From Thereva unica (Eukaryota; Arthropoda; Insecta; Diptera; Therevidae): 64,000 bases of DNA. A program made the translations under genes and the position numbers. Below are positions 10,272 to 20,065 of this stretch, one piece after another (position 1 is the stretch's first letter; every line of letters begins with the position of its first letter). Under the pieces are notes generated by a model. That model worked only from the letters and a program-made list of their open reading frames with translations, was not told the DNA's origin and did no database searches. The stretch covers positions 56,753 through 120,752 of the forward strand of contig CATLJY010000173.1 in assembly GCA_949987705.1 (NCBI GenBank). Reading direction: 5' to 3'.

Positions 10272-11570
10272 TCTAACAATATGCGACAACTGGAGAGGCA
10301 TCTGTCTATTATCTACTGTGGGTAAAATCTTGTCCCACACTATACTATCAAGAATAAGAGAGGCAGTAGATCAAACGCTTAGAAGGCAGCAGGCCGGATT
10401 CAGGAAGGGCCGTTCATGTATAGATCACATCAACACCTTAAGAATAATAGTGGAACAGTCTACTGAATTCCGATCCCCCCTTTACCTTGCTTTCGTAGAT
10501 TATGAGAAAGCGTTCGACTCGGTTAATAGGAGCTTTATATGGCAGGCATTACGGCGACGTGGACTGCCGGATAAGATAATAGAATTGATAAAAGCCCTAT
10601 ACAACAATTCCAAATGCAGAGTTCTCCATAACGGAAAATTATCCGACAGCTTTGAGGTGAGTTCAGGCGTACGACAAGGATGCTTACTATCCCCATTACT
10701 ATTTCTTATAGTAATAAATGACATTCTTGTTGGCGCTCTAGATAGTAGAACAGGCGGCATACAGTGGGGTTTGCTAGATCGCCTTAAGGACCTCGACTAC
10801 GCAGATGATATCTGTTTGCTGGCCCACAGACATCAGGAGCTAAAAAACATGTTAAACAATTTGGCAACAGAAAGTAGTCTAGCAGGCTTAAGGCTGAATC
10901 CGAATAAAACCAAAGAAATGCGGATAAATGCAAACACACTTGAACGAACTGCGCTGAATAACCGTGACGTGGAACTGGTAGATAAATTCTGCTACCTCGG
11001 TAGTATTATTACCGAAAATGGTGGTGCAGAAGAAGACGTCAGTTCCAGAATAAATAAAGCACGAAGCGCATATGCATGCTTGTTCCGCATATGGAGATCA
11101 ACGGAGATCTCAACCAACACCAAATTGCGGCTTTTCAACTCCAACGTTAAGGCAGTTCTTTTATACGGTTGCGAAACATGGAAAGTCACCCAATTCATCA
11201 CAGGGCGCCTACAAGTCTTCATAAACAGATGCCTACGTCGTATCCTAAAAATCCGCTGGCAAGATAGAATTTCAAATGAAGAGCTATGGCGCCGTGCCGG
11301 CCAAAAAAGGATAGACGACCAAATCAGGCGAAGGAAATGGAATTGGGTTGGCCACACCTTGCGACGCGATAACGAAAATCTAGCCAAACAGGCCCTTGAC
11401 TGGAACCCGCAAGGATCCCGTCGAGTTGGAAGACCTAGAACAACGTGGAGGAGAACCCTACTAGCAGAGGCCGCAACTACTGGGAGATCCTGGTCAGAGC
11501 TAAGAGCTGTCGCGCAAAACAGAGTCCGCTGGAGGGCAACTGTTTCCGCCCTATGTCCCACGAGGGATTA
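10272..11570 (+). pseudogene. RTE-like LINE reverse transcriptase, main part
   Basis: This is the continuation of 6990-7261. Motifs in order: WRGICLLSTVGKILSH, QQAGFRKGRSCIDH, the palm AFVDYEKAFDSVNR, GVRQGCLLSPLLF, the active site LDYADDICLLA at about 10793, and LRLNPNKTK. The C-terminal segment has the pattern common to RTE-type proteins (RRRKWNWVGHTLRR, then GRPRTTWRR). Stop 11569-11571. No internal stop is seen from 10318 onwards. The split by the inner LINE and the missing endonuclease make it non-functional. Confidence 0.85.
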
Positions 11571-11577
11571 AGGGGCA

Positions 11578-11594
11578 CATAGATAGATAGATAG
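11578..11594 (+). repeat. (ATAG)n 3' tail of the RTE-like LINE
   Basis: Short tetranucleotide tail, CATAGATAGATAGATAG, directly before the 10-bp target duplication. Simple-repeat tails are typical of RTE-like LINEs. Confidence 0.8.
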
Positions 11595-11604
11595 AAATAT
11601 TATG

Positions 11605-12612
11605 TAACACACAAGTGGAATACGTTAAGTTTACTACCAGTGGAATGTTACTTTGTTCCGTGAAATGCAGCAATCGGCGGAAGGGCGTTTTTAACAACCC
11701 TATTGCCTGTTCTACCACGACACGTGTAGGAGAATGTGCAGTATTAAAGCGATGTTGTCTATCCGTTAATGCGCCATTGTCTTTAAAGGGGGGAACTAAC
11801 CAAGTTTTGCATGGATATGCACTGTCACCTAGAAGAAATGTGCCTGAACGGAACCAGTCTTGGGACTCGTCAGCCCTCCTAAAGAGGCGACTTCTTCTAA
11901 GAACCCTGGCGTCATGAATGGACCCTGGTTCTCCGCAGTATACATCGATAATTCTTTTATCGCTAGCTACTACCAACTGAAATGCTGTGAAATTTTTTCC
12001 TGTTACAGTCGACGGAATTTGTGGTAGGAGCTTTGATTTTTAAATGGGTGCCATCTATAGCTTCTATAACACCAGGGATTCCACGCAGCCGTTCAAAGGC
12101 ATTGGTCGCTTCACAAAATTCACGTTGCGTTGAAGGCCACTTGATGCAAGTGGGGATAATTTTAATAAAAAACTTCGCTACTCTATTCACACTCGTCCAT
12201 GCCGTTGATTTGACAGTCCCAAACCGGTCAGCTGTCTGAAAGTTATGGTATTTGCCATATACCATAAAAACATATTTCTATATCTGCCTTCAAAGGAGGT
12301 CTCCCTAATAAATAGGGCTCTCCTTTTTCGCAGTTATATAGTTCTGAAAATACAGTTATTTATGAAATGTATACATTGTTACTAATAAATCTTACCTATC
12401 AGGTGGGAAACGGTTAAACGATCCAGACGAAAGTATGACTAAAAAGCACTGTCTGAAAACAAACCAATAGTCTCAACGAAACTCTGTGTCTTGTGCCGCT
12501 TGTTTATATCCTGGTCGTCTTCTGACGACAAGGAAGAGTCTTCAGAAGTTGTAGAGAAGAGAATATCTTCATCAATACTGTCATCATAATAGTCTTCAAA
12601 AGTTTCCTGTAA
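11605..12612 (-). pseudogene. Harbinger transposase, main part (DDE, IS5-like)
   Basis: On the minus strand the gene runs from an acidic N-terminal exon (about 12612-12400: EDYYDDSIDEDIL, SEDSSLSSEDDQD), a donor near 12395 and an acceptor near 12345, into the core. The catalytic acids are visible: D in GVIEAIDGTHLKIKAP (about 12052), D in FLLGDSAYP (about 11826), and E in RVVVEQAIGLLK (about 11710). EPGSIHDARVLRRS between them is a HARBI1-family hallmark. Frame breaks occur near 12267 and 11980. A hairpin-like TTATGGTAT/ATACCATAA sits at 12243-12267. The C-terminus is displaced to 6796-6944 by the RTE LINE. In life it would cut and join the element ends; here it is a pseudogene. Confidence 0.85.
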
Positions 12613-13380
12613 ACCGGAGATTTAAGTATTGCAAATACGAGTGTTTATTCAATAGACTGTAGCCGTGGAATGTGAACTCATTTATTTAGTTTCCGGCTGC
12701 ACCCTTTTCGATCTTACATGTAAATCCATGGTTTATTATTAAATAAATTGGGCACCAAAGTAGCAAAAAAACACGGCGCGAACGTAACACTGAAATTGTG
12801 ATAAATGTATATTATTAAAACATTCAAGATCTAAAGAATAAACGAATTTATATACTTACGGGCGGAAATTCCAAAGAATAACGGATACCACAGTAGAAGT
12901 CGAAAGGAGAATGGCACTGGGAAATACAAGCAAATTTGGGCAACGGAAGCACTTTAAACACTAAAGAAGTAACGAGGAACACGAGTGTTTGGAGGGAAGA
13001 TACAATCTGAACTGTATCAGTTGTAGTAGTTAATTTGGGCAACGGAAATACTTTAAACACTAAAGAACTAACGATACAATCACAAATTGCATCAGTATTA
13101 TTAAAGATGATTGTAATAAATTTCTTTTTATACCCCTTTCAGTGCCTCAAATCCCACAAGCAAAATCAAGAAATTGACGATAAATGCCACTTTTTCACCT
13201 CAAAAACAAACTCTGGATTTATTTTATTTCACTTTTTTTTTAAGTCGCTTTTATTTATTAATCACGAAATAACGACGGCGACAGTTAACGTTTCAGCTAT
13301 ACCCTGAAGATAGATTCAGTTGAAGTTTTGCAAAATTTCCCTTGCCGTTTTTTTAATGAACTCAAAAGCTCTCAAAACCC
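12613..13380. other. Harbinger right spacer
   Basis: Non-coding. A segment of about 42 bp (AATTTGGGCAACGGAA, then ACTTTAAACACTAAAGAA) occurs at about 12933 and again at about 13032. At 13343-13361 an extra partial copy of the terminal sequence (GCCGTTTTTTTAATGAACT) faces the real terminus and would make a terminal hairpin with an 18-20-base loop. Confidence 0.6.
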
Positions 13381-13402
13381 AGTTCATTAAAAAAACACGG
13401 CC
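13381..13402 (-). repeat. Harbinger right terminal inverted repeat
   Basis: AGTTCATTAAAAAAACACGG followed by CC, the inverse of 4462-4483 with one extra base in the homopolymer. Confidence 0.88.
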
Positions 13403-13750
13403 TTTGTCAGTTTATCTGAAGCTCTTAAGGAAGCATTTGAGAAGCTTATTGGTAGGGATTGGTATGAAAAAACTCAGTAAGATAACAGTACTGATAAGTA
13501 CTCAGTACTCAGTAAGATAACAGTGCTGAATGCATAGCCAACAACCCAGTGTTCCACAAGCGGACCAAACATATCGACATTAAGTTTCACTTCATCCGAA
13601 GTATGATCAAAGACGAGTTGGTAGACATGCAGCATATACATAGAGATGGTAGCTGATGTTTTAACGAAGCCCCTAGCTCATTCAAAGCAAGAAAATTGAG
13701 TCTGCAAGTTAGGCCTTAGAAATATTGTAGATTCCAATGACGTACGTTTT
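13403..13750 (+). pseudogene. Copia RNase H, C-terminal part after the Harbinger insertion
   Basis: The translation continues the Copia RNase H: FVSLSEALKEAFEKL right after the Harbinger end, then ANNPVFHKRTKHIDIKFHF and IRSMIKDELVDMQHI, then the tail VADVLTKPLAHSKQE. Between the first and second pieces, 13465-13530 carries a tandem duplication of about 36 bp (ACTCAGTAAGATAACAGT), which breaks the frame. The join with 4461 shows the Harbinger split the TTEAEY region. Confidence 0.85.
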
Positions 13751-13760
13751 GAGAGGGAAG
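13751..13760 (+). promoter_or_regulatory. Copia polypurine tract
   Basis: GAGAGGGAAG directly before the 3' LTR, the usual site for plus-strand priming. Confidence 0.7.
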
Positions 13761-13980
13761 TGTTAGATGTACATTCTTCAGTCAAATACGTCATGTCATA
13801 TTAATAAGTAATAATAACTTGATTGAGTTTTATGTACTTGTTACAATTATTGTTTTCATTTAGTTTTTTTTCTGTAGTTAGCATTGACCTGACTTATGAA
13901 ATATTATTTTTGTTCTGTTTAGTTCATAATTTTGTTCCTCTTAATAAACACTTCAACCCCAAGAGAAGTTTCTATTAACA
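13761..13980 (+). repeat. Copia 3' LTR
   Basis: Starts TGTTAGATGTAC, ends TATTAACA, and is followed by GATAT, which matches 1322-1326. It differs from the 5' LTR by scattered substitutions and by indels near both ends. Confidence 0.88.
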
Positions 13981-13985
13981 GATAT

Positions 13986-14815
13986 CTTATTCAATAAAAG
14001 TGAAGCTATTTGAGATATCTTATTAATATCCTGGCAAAATAAGAAGTTACAAGTTTCCAATTAATCCATTCGCAATTTTTAGGTGAAAGCTGTTATATAA
14101 TCATAATCATATTCATGTAAAATAATATGAGAAATATTCGTATCCTGGTACAATTATAATTTATAAGTTTTCAATAAAATAATATTCAATTTTTAAGTGA
14201 AAACATTACGTTATATCCTGAGAAGATTTTAAAAGTGAAGATATATCAAGGAATCAAGGTATCTTATTCAATTAAAGTGAAGATATTTGAGATATCTTAT
14301 TCATATCCTGGTAAAATAAGAAGTTATAAGTTTCCAATTAATACATTCGCAATTTTTAGGTGAAAGCTGTTATATAATCATATTCATATTCATATACAAT
14401 AATAGAGAAATATTCGTATCCTGGTACAATTATAATTTATAAGCTTCCATAAATAATATTCAATTTTTAAGTGAAAACATTACGTTATATCCTGAGAAGA
14501 TTTTAAAAGTGAAGATATATCAAGGAATCAAGGTATCTTATTCAATTAAAGTGAAGATATTTGAGATATCTTATTCAAATCGTGGTAAAATAAGAAGTTA
14601 TAAGGTTCCAATTAATACATTCGCAATTTTTAGGTGAAAGCTGTTATATAATCATATTCATATACAATAATAGAGAAATATTCGTATCCTGGTACAATTA
14701 TAATTTATAAGCTTCCATAAATAATATTCAATTTTTAGGTGAAACCATTACGTTATATCCTGAGAAGATTTTAAAAGTGAAGTTATTAGAGATATCTTAT
14801 TCAATAAAACCGGCA
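13986..14815 (+). repeat. Tandem array 1, right part
   Basis: Units recur at ATTACGTTATATCC (about 14215, 14479 and 14747), a period near 265 bp. Each unit holds two related half-units of the pattern ATCCTG-GTAMAATWA, about 45 AT-rich bases, then TTTTTAG-GTGAAA, which look like tiny GT...AG introns. There are stop codons in every frame, so it is not coding. Confidence 0.85.
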
Positions 14816-14910
14816 GTTTACCCAGTTAGGCAGCGGCTTTCTAACCTGTGCCTTGACGCCATTACAGTGTTGGCTTGTTCTCACGTGGAAGTGTACAGAA
14901 GCATTAAAAT

Positions 14911-15016
14911 GGGTAAAAATCCGTATGGAAAAGGAAGTAGAGCATCACGTTCCAAATCAAAAAAGACTTTGAGAAGGTCTCACGAATTTTCTGGAAACCA
15001 GCATTACCTGCATTAA
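14911..15016 (+). CDS. Short basic ORF after tandem array 1, possible N-terminal fragment
   Basis: ATG at 14911 opens MGKNPYGKGSRASRSKSKKT and then a segment ending HEFSGNQHYLH, stop 15014-15016. The frame is open from 14777. The basic start followed by an H-F-GNQ pattern resembles N-termini of some arthropod Mutator-like or uncharacterised transposon proteins, but this is weak. It is 35 residues from this start. It sits after the tandem array at the same relative place as the protease ORF in arrays 2 and 3. Confidence 0.3.
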
Positions 15017-15394
15017 ACGCGTTTTACTCAAAATAGTATTTTTTTCAAACGGTGCAGACTTATTCTTCGAAACTACTCGATGGATTTTTTTCATTTTGGA
15101 TGCATTTGTTTACTTTTGATGTCCTCTACCGTAATGAAAATTTAAGAAAAATTAAAAAAAAAAAAAAAAATTTGGCAAGTGAAAAAAGGTGAAAAAAACA
15201 GTGATTTTTTTACTTTTTTTGTTTACAAAGCCGCCATTTTTTTTTTCAATTTTTCTTAAATTTTCTGGTCGATTACGATGTAAACCACCTTCCTTTATAA
15301 AATGCTTCTAGAAATTTCTGTTTCAGACTTGCCATTTTGGAGATTAACCCCGGACAGTGCGAGGCTCTAATTTTCGAGGACTTGACTATGACGT
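15017..15394. repeat. AT-rich region with a foldback
   Basis: GAAAATTTAAGAAAAATT (about 15136) is inverted at about 15246-15264 (AATTTTTCTTAAATTTTC), around a poly-A and poly-T centre, giving a hairpin of about 130 bp. No gene was recognised. An acceptor-like TTTCTGTTTCAG ends near 15327. The segmental duplication begins at 15395. Confidence 0.55.
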
Positions 15395-15551
15395 CATATA
15401 GCAATAAATGTTCAATGAAAATAAAATTAAAAAAACATTTATTTACTGCCAAAATGTGTTTTAACTACAGGAAAAAAATTTCATATTTTAAAATAAAGGA
15501 AACGAGAAAAAAATGTTAAAAATTGGTCATTTTTTAGCCTTCTAAACGGTA

Positions 15552-15852
15552 CTAGTACCTTAATTGGGAAGTGTCTGTCCGAAAATTGATGCTGTTATCA
15601 TTTAAATGTATGTGTATCATTTCACTAATATTGCGTTTAAACCAGTTCACCTCATAGTCTAAGATTTTAGTGTTATCGAAATCGAAAATATGATTTTTTC
15701 CTCGAAATATTGTCTGGTTAAGGCTGTTTTCTATTTTTTTTGACATTGGTACTTTTGCAGTCATGCCTATATTGATATAGTCTATTTTTTCAAAAATTGC
15801 CGTTTTTGACCAATATAAAAGACATTACACATTTTACATTGTATTTCGTAAA
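15552..15852 (-). pseudogene. Penelope-like element, GIY-YIG endonuclease end, copy A
   Basis: On the minus strand the C-terminal part reads FDFDNTKILDYEVNWFKRNI, the same as the better-preserved inverted copy at 21184-21603. Upstream (15853-15770) the CYIGQT-type endonuclease motif is still recognisable but frame-broken. In Penelope elements this nuclease nicks the target DNA. Sequence beyond the CCAATTAAG word differs from the inverted copy, so this 3' end is truncated or replaced. Confidence 0.75.
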
Positions 15853-16269
15853 CTATATTTGAACGTGTATCTGGTGCGTCAGGGTCTTTAAGTCTCGTGA
15901 ATAAATTATGCACGTATTATAAAAAATTACCCTAGTGTCCTTGAAGTATGTTGTTATCAAACTACTTAATTTATACGCAACGGGTGTCAAATACGGGAGT
16001 CTGATATATTTTACATTATCCACAGATCTACTCGTCATTGATATTACGTTATTATTATTATTATTTCTCTTAGACATATATTGTTCTATGACTCTGCACA
16101 AGTGTACATACACAAAAAACGTTGGGTAGTTGTTATTTTTCAATATAGCCTTCGTGATATTAATATTCTCCTTAATATGTTTTTCGGAGCATATGTTATG
16201 AATTTTGCTCATCATGTTGAGAATCACGTTGCGCTTTTGTTGTAGTGGGCATACTGACCGGAAATTCAA
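15853..16269 (-). pseudogene. Penelope-like element, region between RT and endonuclease, copy A
   Basis: 138 codons are open: SVCPLQQKRNVILNMMSKI, then KHIKENINITKAILKNNNYP. This fits the conserved post-RT segment of Penelope proteins. It is separated from the RT domain (20066-20574) by the Gypsy element 16371-19965, whose GTTGG duplications mark the insertion point. A run of asparagine codons (RNNNNNNV) reflects an ATT microsatellite at about 16040. Confidence 0.75.
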
Positions 16270-16370
16270 AATTCTGCCTGAACTGGACGGTTTTCTATAC
16301 CAATTCGTATCTAAGCTCCCATCGTCGTTGCTAAGAAAATATACATCCAGGAAGGGAAGACCATTGTTGG

Positions 16371-16547
16371 TGTATTATCTTTGGGTGTCGTTAAATAAAA
16401 CACTAACCATTTAATGTTAAATTCACTGATTTCTTTATTGGATATATGATTACAAGTCCGTGTAGCCCTGATCGCATCCAACTAGCAACTGCCGCTGGCT
16501 GACTCTCATAACGGGCTTTCGGCTTATCTCTTCATACATATACTACA
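16371..16547 (-). repeat. Gypsy-2 3' LTR, copy A
   Basis: 177 bp, almost identical to 19789-19965. It contains AAATAAAACAC near 16393 on the plus strand. Confidence 0.9.
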
Positions 16548-16734
16548 CCTTCCTCTTTTGAGAACATCTACTTTCTACAGGATATCAATCTTATACAATT
16601 CCTTTTCAATTTTTTTTTTTTTTTTTTTTTTAACAAATCAACTTACACTATTAAATTTTCATTTTACAACATCAGATTTCACTAAGTTATCAATGCGTCT
16701 CACAAAATAATCTTAATTAGTACGTACTTCTACA

Positions 16735-17700
16735 CTACTTCAAATTTACTCTTGTTGGGAAGTTGCCCTGCGGAATCTTCTTTATTTCTTGGTAGACTTC
16801 TGATGGTCTGTTACGTGTTACCCTAGTATGCCTCAAATATTTTGCATTTCTTCTAATGATATTACCATTTGCAATTTTTATCCAATAGGAATGAGGTGTT
16901 TTGGCTTTTTCTACAATTTTGGCTAATTTCCATTTCCTATTATCTATATACCATGCCTCCTCCCCTTTTCCAAACTCAGGTATCACTCTCGCATGTTTGT
17001 CGTAATATAATTTATCTTTATAATTCTTTTTTGCTACTATCTTTCCTACTTCATAATGACAGTTATTTTTGTATAATGATAATTTTGCTGGAACTGCACT
17101 CCTTGTTTTCCTTCCAAAATTTAACTCTGCAGGTGACAACAGACTTCCTTTCACAGGCGTGTTCCTATAATCTAGTAGTGCTTTCCAGAGCTCTTGTTTG
17201 CTCTCTTTACATTTTGATAATATGGATTTCGCTATTCCTACAAACTTTTCAGCAAACCCATTTGATTGGGGGTAGCGGGGACTCGATGTTGTTTCCCTAA
17301 TATCATTCTTACGTGCAAACGCTTGGAATGCGTATGACCCAAATGGTACATTATCGGCAATGATCTCTCTTGGAATGCCATGAATTGAAAACAACTCTTT
17401 CAGTTTTGACATCACTTCTGTAGCGGTTTTATTTCTTAATGGAAGGATGTCGAAATACTTTGAATAATAATCTGCAACTATGAGATACGACTTACCACCC
17501 AGTTCAAATATATCCATCCCGATTTTAAAATATGCGAATAATGGAACTTCATGAGGGAGTAGGGGCTCTTTTATATTAGCTTTTCTATGCCGTTGACAAA
17601 TACTACATTTTGCAACAATTTCCTCTATGTCTCTATTTATGCCTGGCCAGTATACGAGGCTTCTTGCTCTGAGTTACGTTTTTTCTATTCCAAAATGTGA
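16735..17700 (-). pseudogene. Gypsy-2 integrase, copy A
   Basis: The open part 17517-16735 (260 codons) begins with the catalytic-core start MDIFELGGKSYLIVADYYSK. The second acid is in IIADNVPFGSYAF, and the glutamate is in SNGFAEKFVGIAKS. A basic C-terminal domain follows. Upstream (17518-17700) the HHCC zinc-binding segment (CSICQRHRKANIKEPLLPHE) is readable but separated by stops and frame breaks. Integrase would join element DNA to the chromosome. In copy B the Gypsy-1 element landed inside this gene at the MDIFELGG position. Confidence 0.85.
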
Positions 17701-19199
17701 ACTATGAAGAATATCAAGTATTTGTTGTCTAAGTGTTACCGGAACAATCACTCTGTCATTAAAAAAAACTAGTTCGTCTTCAACTGATAATTCCGTCTGA
17801 TGCTTCCAGTAATGCTTGATATTTTCCTTTACTTGGCTTTTATTTTTTGGCCAGCCCCCTTTTATTGTACGCAAAAGCTCCTTTAGTACAGGATCACTGG
17901 ATGTTTCTTTTTTAAACATTTCTCTTTTTTCTTCACTAATATTTATGGTATGAACCACTTCATTTATGTCTTCGATTTCTGGTCTTGTGTTTTCCGTAAC
18001 AGGAAAGTTGCGAGATAACAGGTCTGCAATTAACATCTCTTTGCCTGGAGTGTACTTGAATTGTAGATTATATTTTAGCAATCTCAGCTTCATTCGCTGC
18101 AACCTTGCGGAATTTACTTTGCCTAGTTCCTTGCGATCTATTCCTACTAGTGGTTTATGATCGGTTAATACAGTCACCTTCCGGCCATAGATAAGCTGTT
18201 GAAACCTTGTGCATGCAAAAATTATCGCCAATAATTCTTTTTCTATCTGTGCGTAATTGCACTCAGCAGACGTTAAGCAAAATATACAGGTTTTTTGTCT
18301 TGCATCAGACAGCATCCCAGCCCGAATTGCGACGCATCCGCCTGTATAGTAATATCTTTGTTACCGTCTAGAGGTTGGAGAAACGGTGCATTCGTTATTG
18401 CATTCTTTATATTCTGAAGTGCTGTATCATGTATTGACAGCCACCGAAACGCCGTATCTTTTTTAAGCAGAACCTGTAGTGGTTGCGAGATCTCCGCTAA
18501 ATTGGGAACAAATTTTCTGACATAATTTACCATACCCAATAGTACTTGTAACTCCTTTTTATTGTGCGGCGCGTTTAGATTATCTATCGCCTTTTTATAC
18601 TCTGGATCGTATTTTATTCCTTCGCCTGAAATTATCTGTCCTAAGTACTGCACTTTCTCTGCACAATATTGAATTTTCTCCCTGTTGAATTTCACATTAT
18701 TTTCTTTAGCGCGTTGTATTACCTTTTCTACAATCGCATCATGCTCCTCTTTTGTATTAGCCGCAATTAGAACATCATCTATGTAGACGATTACTCCTGG
18801 GATATCCGAAAAATTCCTTTCATTCAGTTTTTGAAACACTTCTGGTGCGCACTTTATGCCGAATGGTAAACGCTTGAAGCGAAATAAGCCAAATGGAGTT
18901 GAAAATGTACACATTTTTGCCGATTCTTCATCTAATGGAACCTGCCAATATCCTTCTTTTAGATCAAGGACCGTGAAGAATTTTTTGTTCGCTAGCTTTG
19001 CCGATATTTCTTCAAATGTTGGAATAGGGAACACTTCATCAATAATGGCTTCATTTAGATGTTTTGGGTCTAAGCACAATCTTAAATTTTTGTTCTTCTT
19101 TTCAACAATTACCAGGTTTGACACCCACGTCGGTTCATTGACTTCTTCAATGATCTTGCGCTGGCAAAGAGAGTTTAATTCGTTCTTAAGTGGTTTCAA
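17674..19199 (-). pseudogene. Gypsy-2 reverse transcriptase and RNase H, copy A
   Basis: RT (19199-18273) has LRLCLDPKHLNEAI, the palm FFTVLDLKEGYWQVPLDE, FGLFRFKRLPFGIKCAPEVF, and the active site VIVYIDDVLIAA. RNase H starts ITIQADASQFGLGCCLMQ and continues in another frame from 18315 (AECNYAQIEKELLAIIFACT, VLTDHKPLVGI), ending 17674. One frame break near 18290 and a stop near 17674 disable it. Both duplicated copies share these defects, so they predate the duplication. Confidence 0.88.
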
Positions 19200-19605
19200 T
19201 AGGGCAATGGGTACTCTTCTAGCCGCTTTTGCAATAGGTATGGCTTCTTTTCTTATTTTGATTTTGTATTCCTGTCTAAATTTTCCTAGACCCTCAAAAA
19301 CTTCTGGAAATCAGACAGATTCATTTTTGGACTCTGCTATCTCGTCTAATCTCTTTACCAAGCCTAAATCTATACATGCGTTTAACAATATAGCTGCTTG
19401 TACGGAATCCGATTTCTTTTCAAGCTCAGCTGCCACATAGAAAAATTCAAAGTTCTGCTTGAAAATTCTCCACTGCTCACTAACATTGCCGATCAATTTT
19501 TTTCAGGAAATCCATGCTTTTCGTGATGGTTATAATACGTGTCTTCGGTGGTCTACCACGTGGTTTTTTCTCTACCGTCGGTCTTTTCTTTTTGCTCACT
19601 CCCAT
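19200..19605 (-). pseudogene. Gypsy-2 Gag remnant with N-terminal AT-hook, copy A
   Basis: ATG at 19603-19605 (minus) opens MGVSKKKRPTVEKKPRGRPP, an AT-hook-like core. The frame then shifts at an A-run (about 19500) into Gag sequence EQWRIFKQNFEFFYVAAELE. After AAILLN it jumps to ACIDLGLVKR, which in the intact relative (27890-31735) lies after protease. So about 1 kb was lost between two LLN-like words. A TGA near 19310 is also in frame. Confidence 0.75.
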
Positions 19606-19788
19606 TCACTTCTCACCTTTTGTCAATTTCACTATTATTCTTATTTTTTTTGTATTCGCAGCACAATTTTCTGAATCACGTGTACACTTGCCCGGTTGAA
19701 GACTTGCAAAATTTTCTTCAATTAGTTTCGTACTTTCTATCCTTTCGTAATATGATATGTAGTCTTTTTCCGATTATCCTCGTCGCCA

Positions 19789-19965
19789 TGTATTATCCTT
19801 GGGTGTCGTTAAATAAAACACTAACCATTTAATATTAAATTCACTGATTTCTTTATTGGATATATGATTACAAGTCCGTGTAGCCCTGATCGCATCCAAC
19901 TAGCAACTGCCGCTGGCTGACTCTCATAACGGGTTTTCGGCTTATCTCTTCATACATATACTACA
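19789..19965 (-). repeat. Gypsy-2 5' LTR, copy A
   Basis: 177 bp, followed by GTTGG (19966-19970). The primer-binding candidate adjoins at 19776-19788 on the minus strand. Confidence 0.9.
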
Positions 19966-20065
19966 GTTGGTCTCCATTTCTACCGTGAACTGTAGTTGTT
20001 TATTGAAACTATTGAAATAATATACCACCATGTCAACCTTGTCATTCGGAACAGCCATAATCGAA

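Larger units (their letters stand above)
6955..11594 (+). mobile_element. RTE-like LINE, 5'-truncated, carrying a second LINE
   Basis: Flanked by the 10-bp duplication AAATATTATG (6945-6954 and 11595-11604). The coding sequence starts within the RT fingers, so endonuclease is missing, as is usual for 5' truncation. RT resumes after the inner LINE, and the element ends in an (ATAG)n tail at 11578-11594 rather than poly-A. The first 40 bases contain a short direct repeat (ATGGCTCACTCACAC, twice), possibly a 5'-end integration scar. Confidence 0.88.
4462..13402. mobile_element. PIF/Harbinger DNA transposon with nested insertions
   Basis: Terminal inverted repeats of about 21 bp, GGCCGTGTTTTTT-AATGAACT, occur at 4462-4483 and 13381-13402 with one T-run length difference. 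The Copia reading resumes on either side. Inside are the two genes typical of this superfamily: a SANT/MADF-like accessory protein on the plus strand (5640-6084) and an IS5-like DDE transposase on the minus strand (12612-11605, then 6944-6796). With the RTE LINE (6955-11594) removed the element is about 4.3 kb. The expected TWA 3-bp duplication is not clean: TAT lies on the left and TTT on the right. Frame breaks in the transposase make it inactive. Confidence 0.88.
1327..13980 (+). mobile_element. Copia-type LTR retrotransposon, defective, carrying a nested Harbinger
   Basis: Two LTRs of about 220-228 bp (1327-1554 and 13761-13980), starting TGTTAGATGTAC and ending in CA, are flanked by the 5-bp duplication GATAT (1322-1326 and 13981-13985). 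A primer site follows the 5' LTR, and a purine tract (13751-13760) precedes the 3' LTR. Gag, integrase, RT and RNase H remnants occur in Copia order on the plus strand. Without the Harbinger insertion (4462-13402) the element is about 3.7 kb, short for Copia. A deletion near 2397 joins the Gag zinc knuckle to the end of the integrase core, removing protease and the first part of integrase. The element cannot move on its own. Confidence 0.92.
16371..19965 (-). mobile_element. Defective Gypsy element (Gypsy-2), copy A
   Basis: LTRs of 177 bp (16371-16547 and 19789-19965) start TGTATTATC and end ACTACA. Target duplication GTTGG lies at 16366-16370 and 19966-19970. The element reads on the minus strand. 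The primer-binding candidate beside the right LTR is TGGCGACGAGGAT, and the purine tract beside the left LTR is AAAAGAGGAAGG. At 3,595 bp it is short: most of gag, the zinc knuckles and protease are deleted. It lies inside a Penelope-like element. Confidence 0.92.

Noticed and set aside
10992..11561. 189-codon minus-strand ORF
   Set aside because: It is a shadow of the RTE-like LINE RT, which has all the RT motifs on the plus strand.
13986..14815. Protein-coding exons within the tandem array
   Set aside because: The exon-like pieces have stops in every frame. Only the splice-like signals are notable.
18856..19440. 194-codon plus-strand ORF (and its copy at 33426-34010)
   Set aside because: It is antisense to the Gypsy-2 reverse transcriptase and has no family features of its own.
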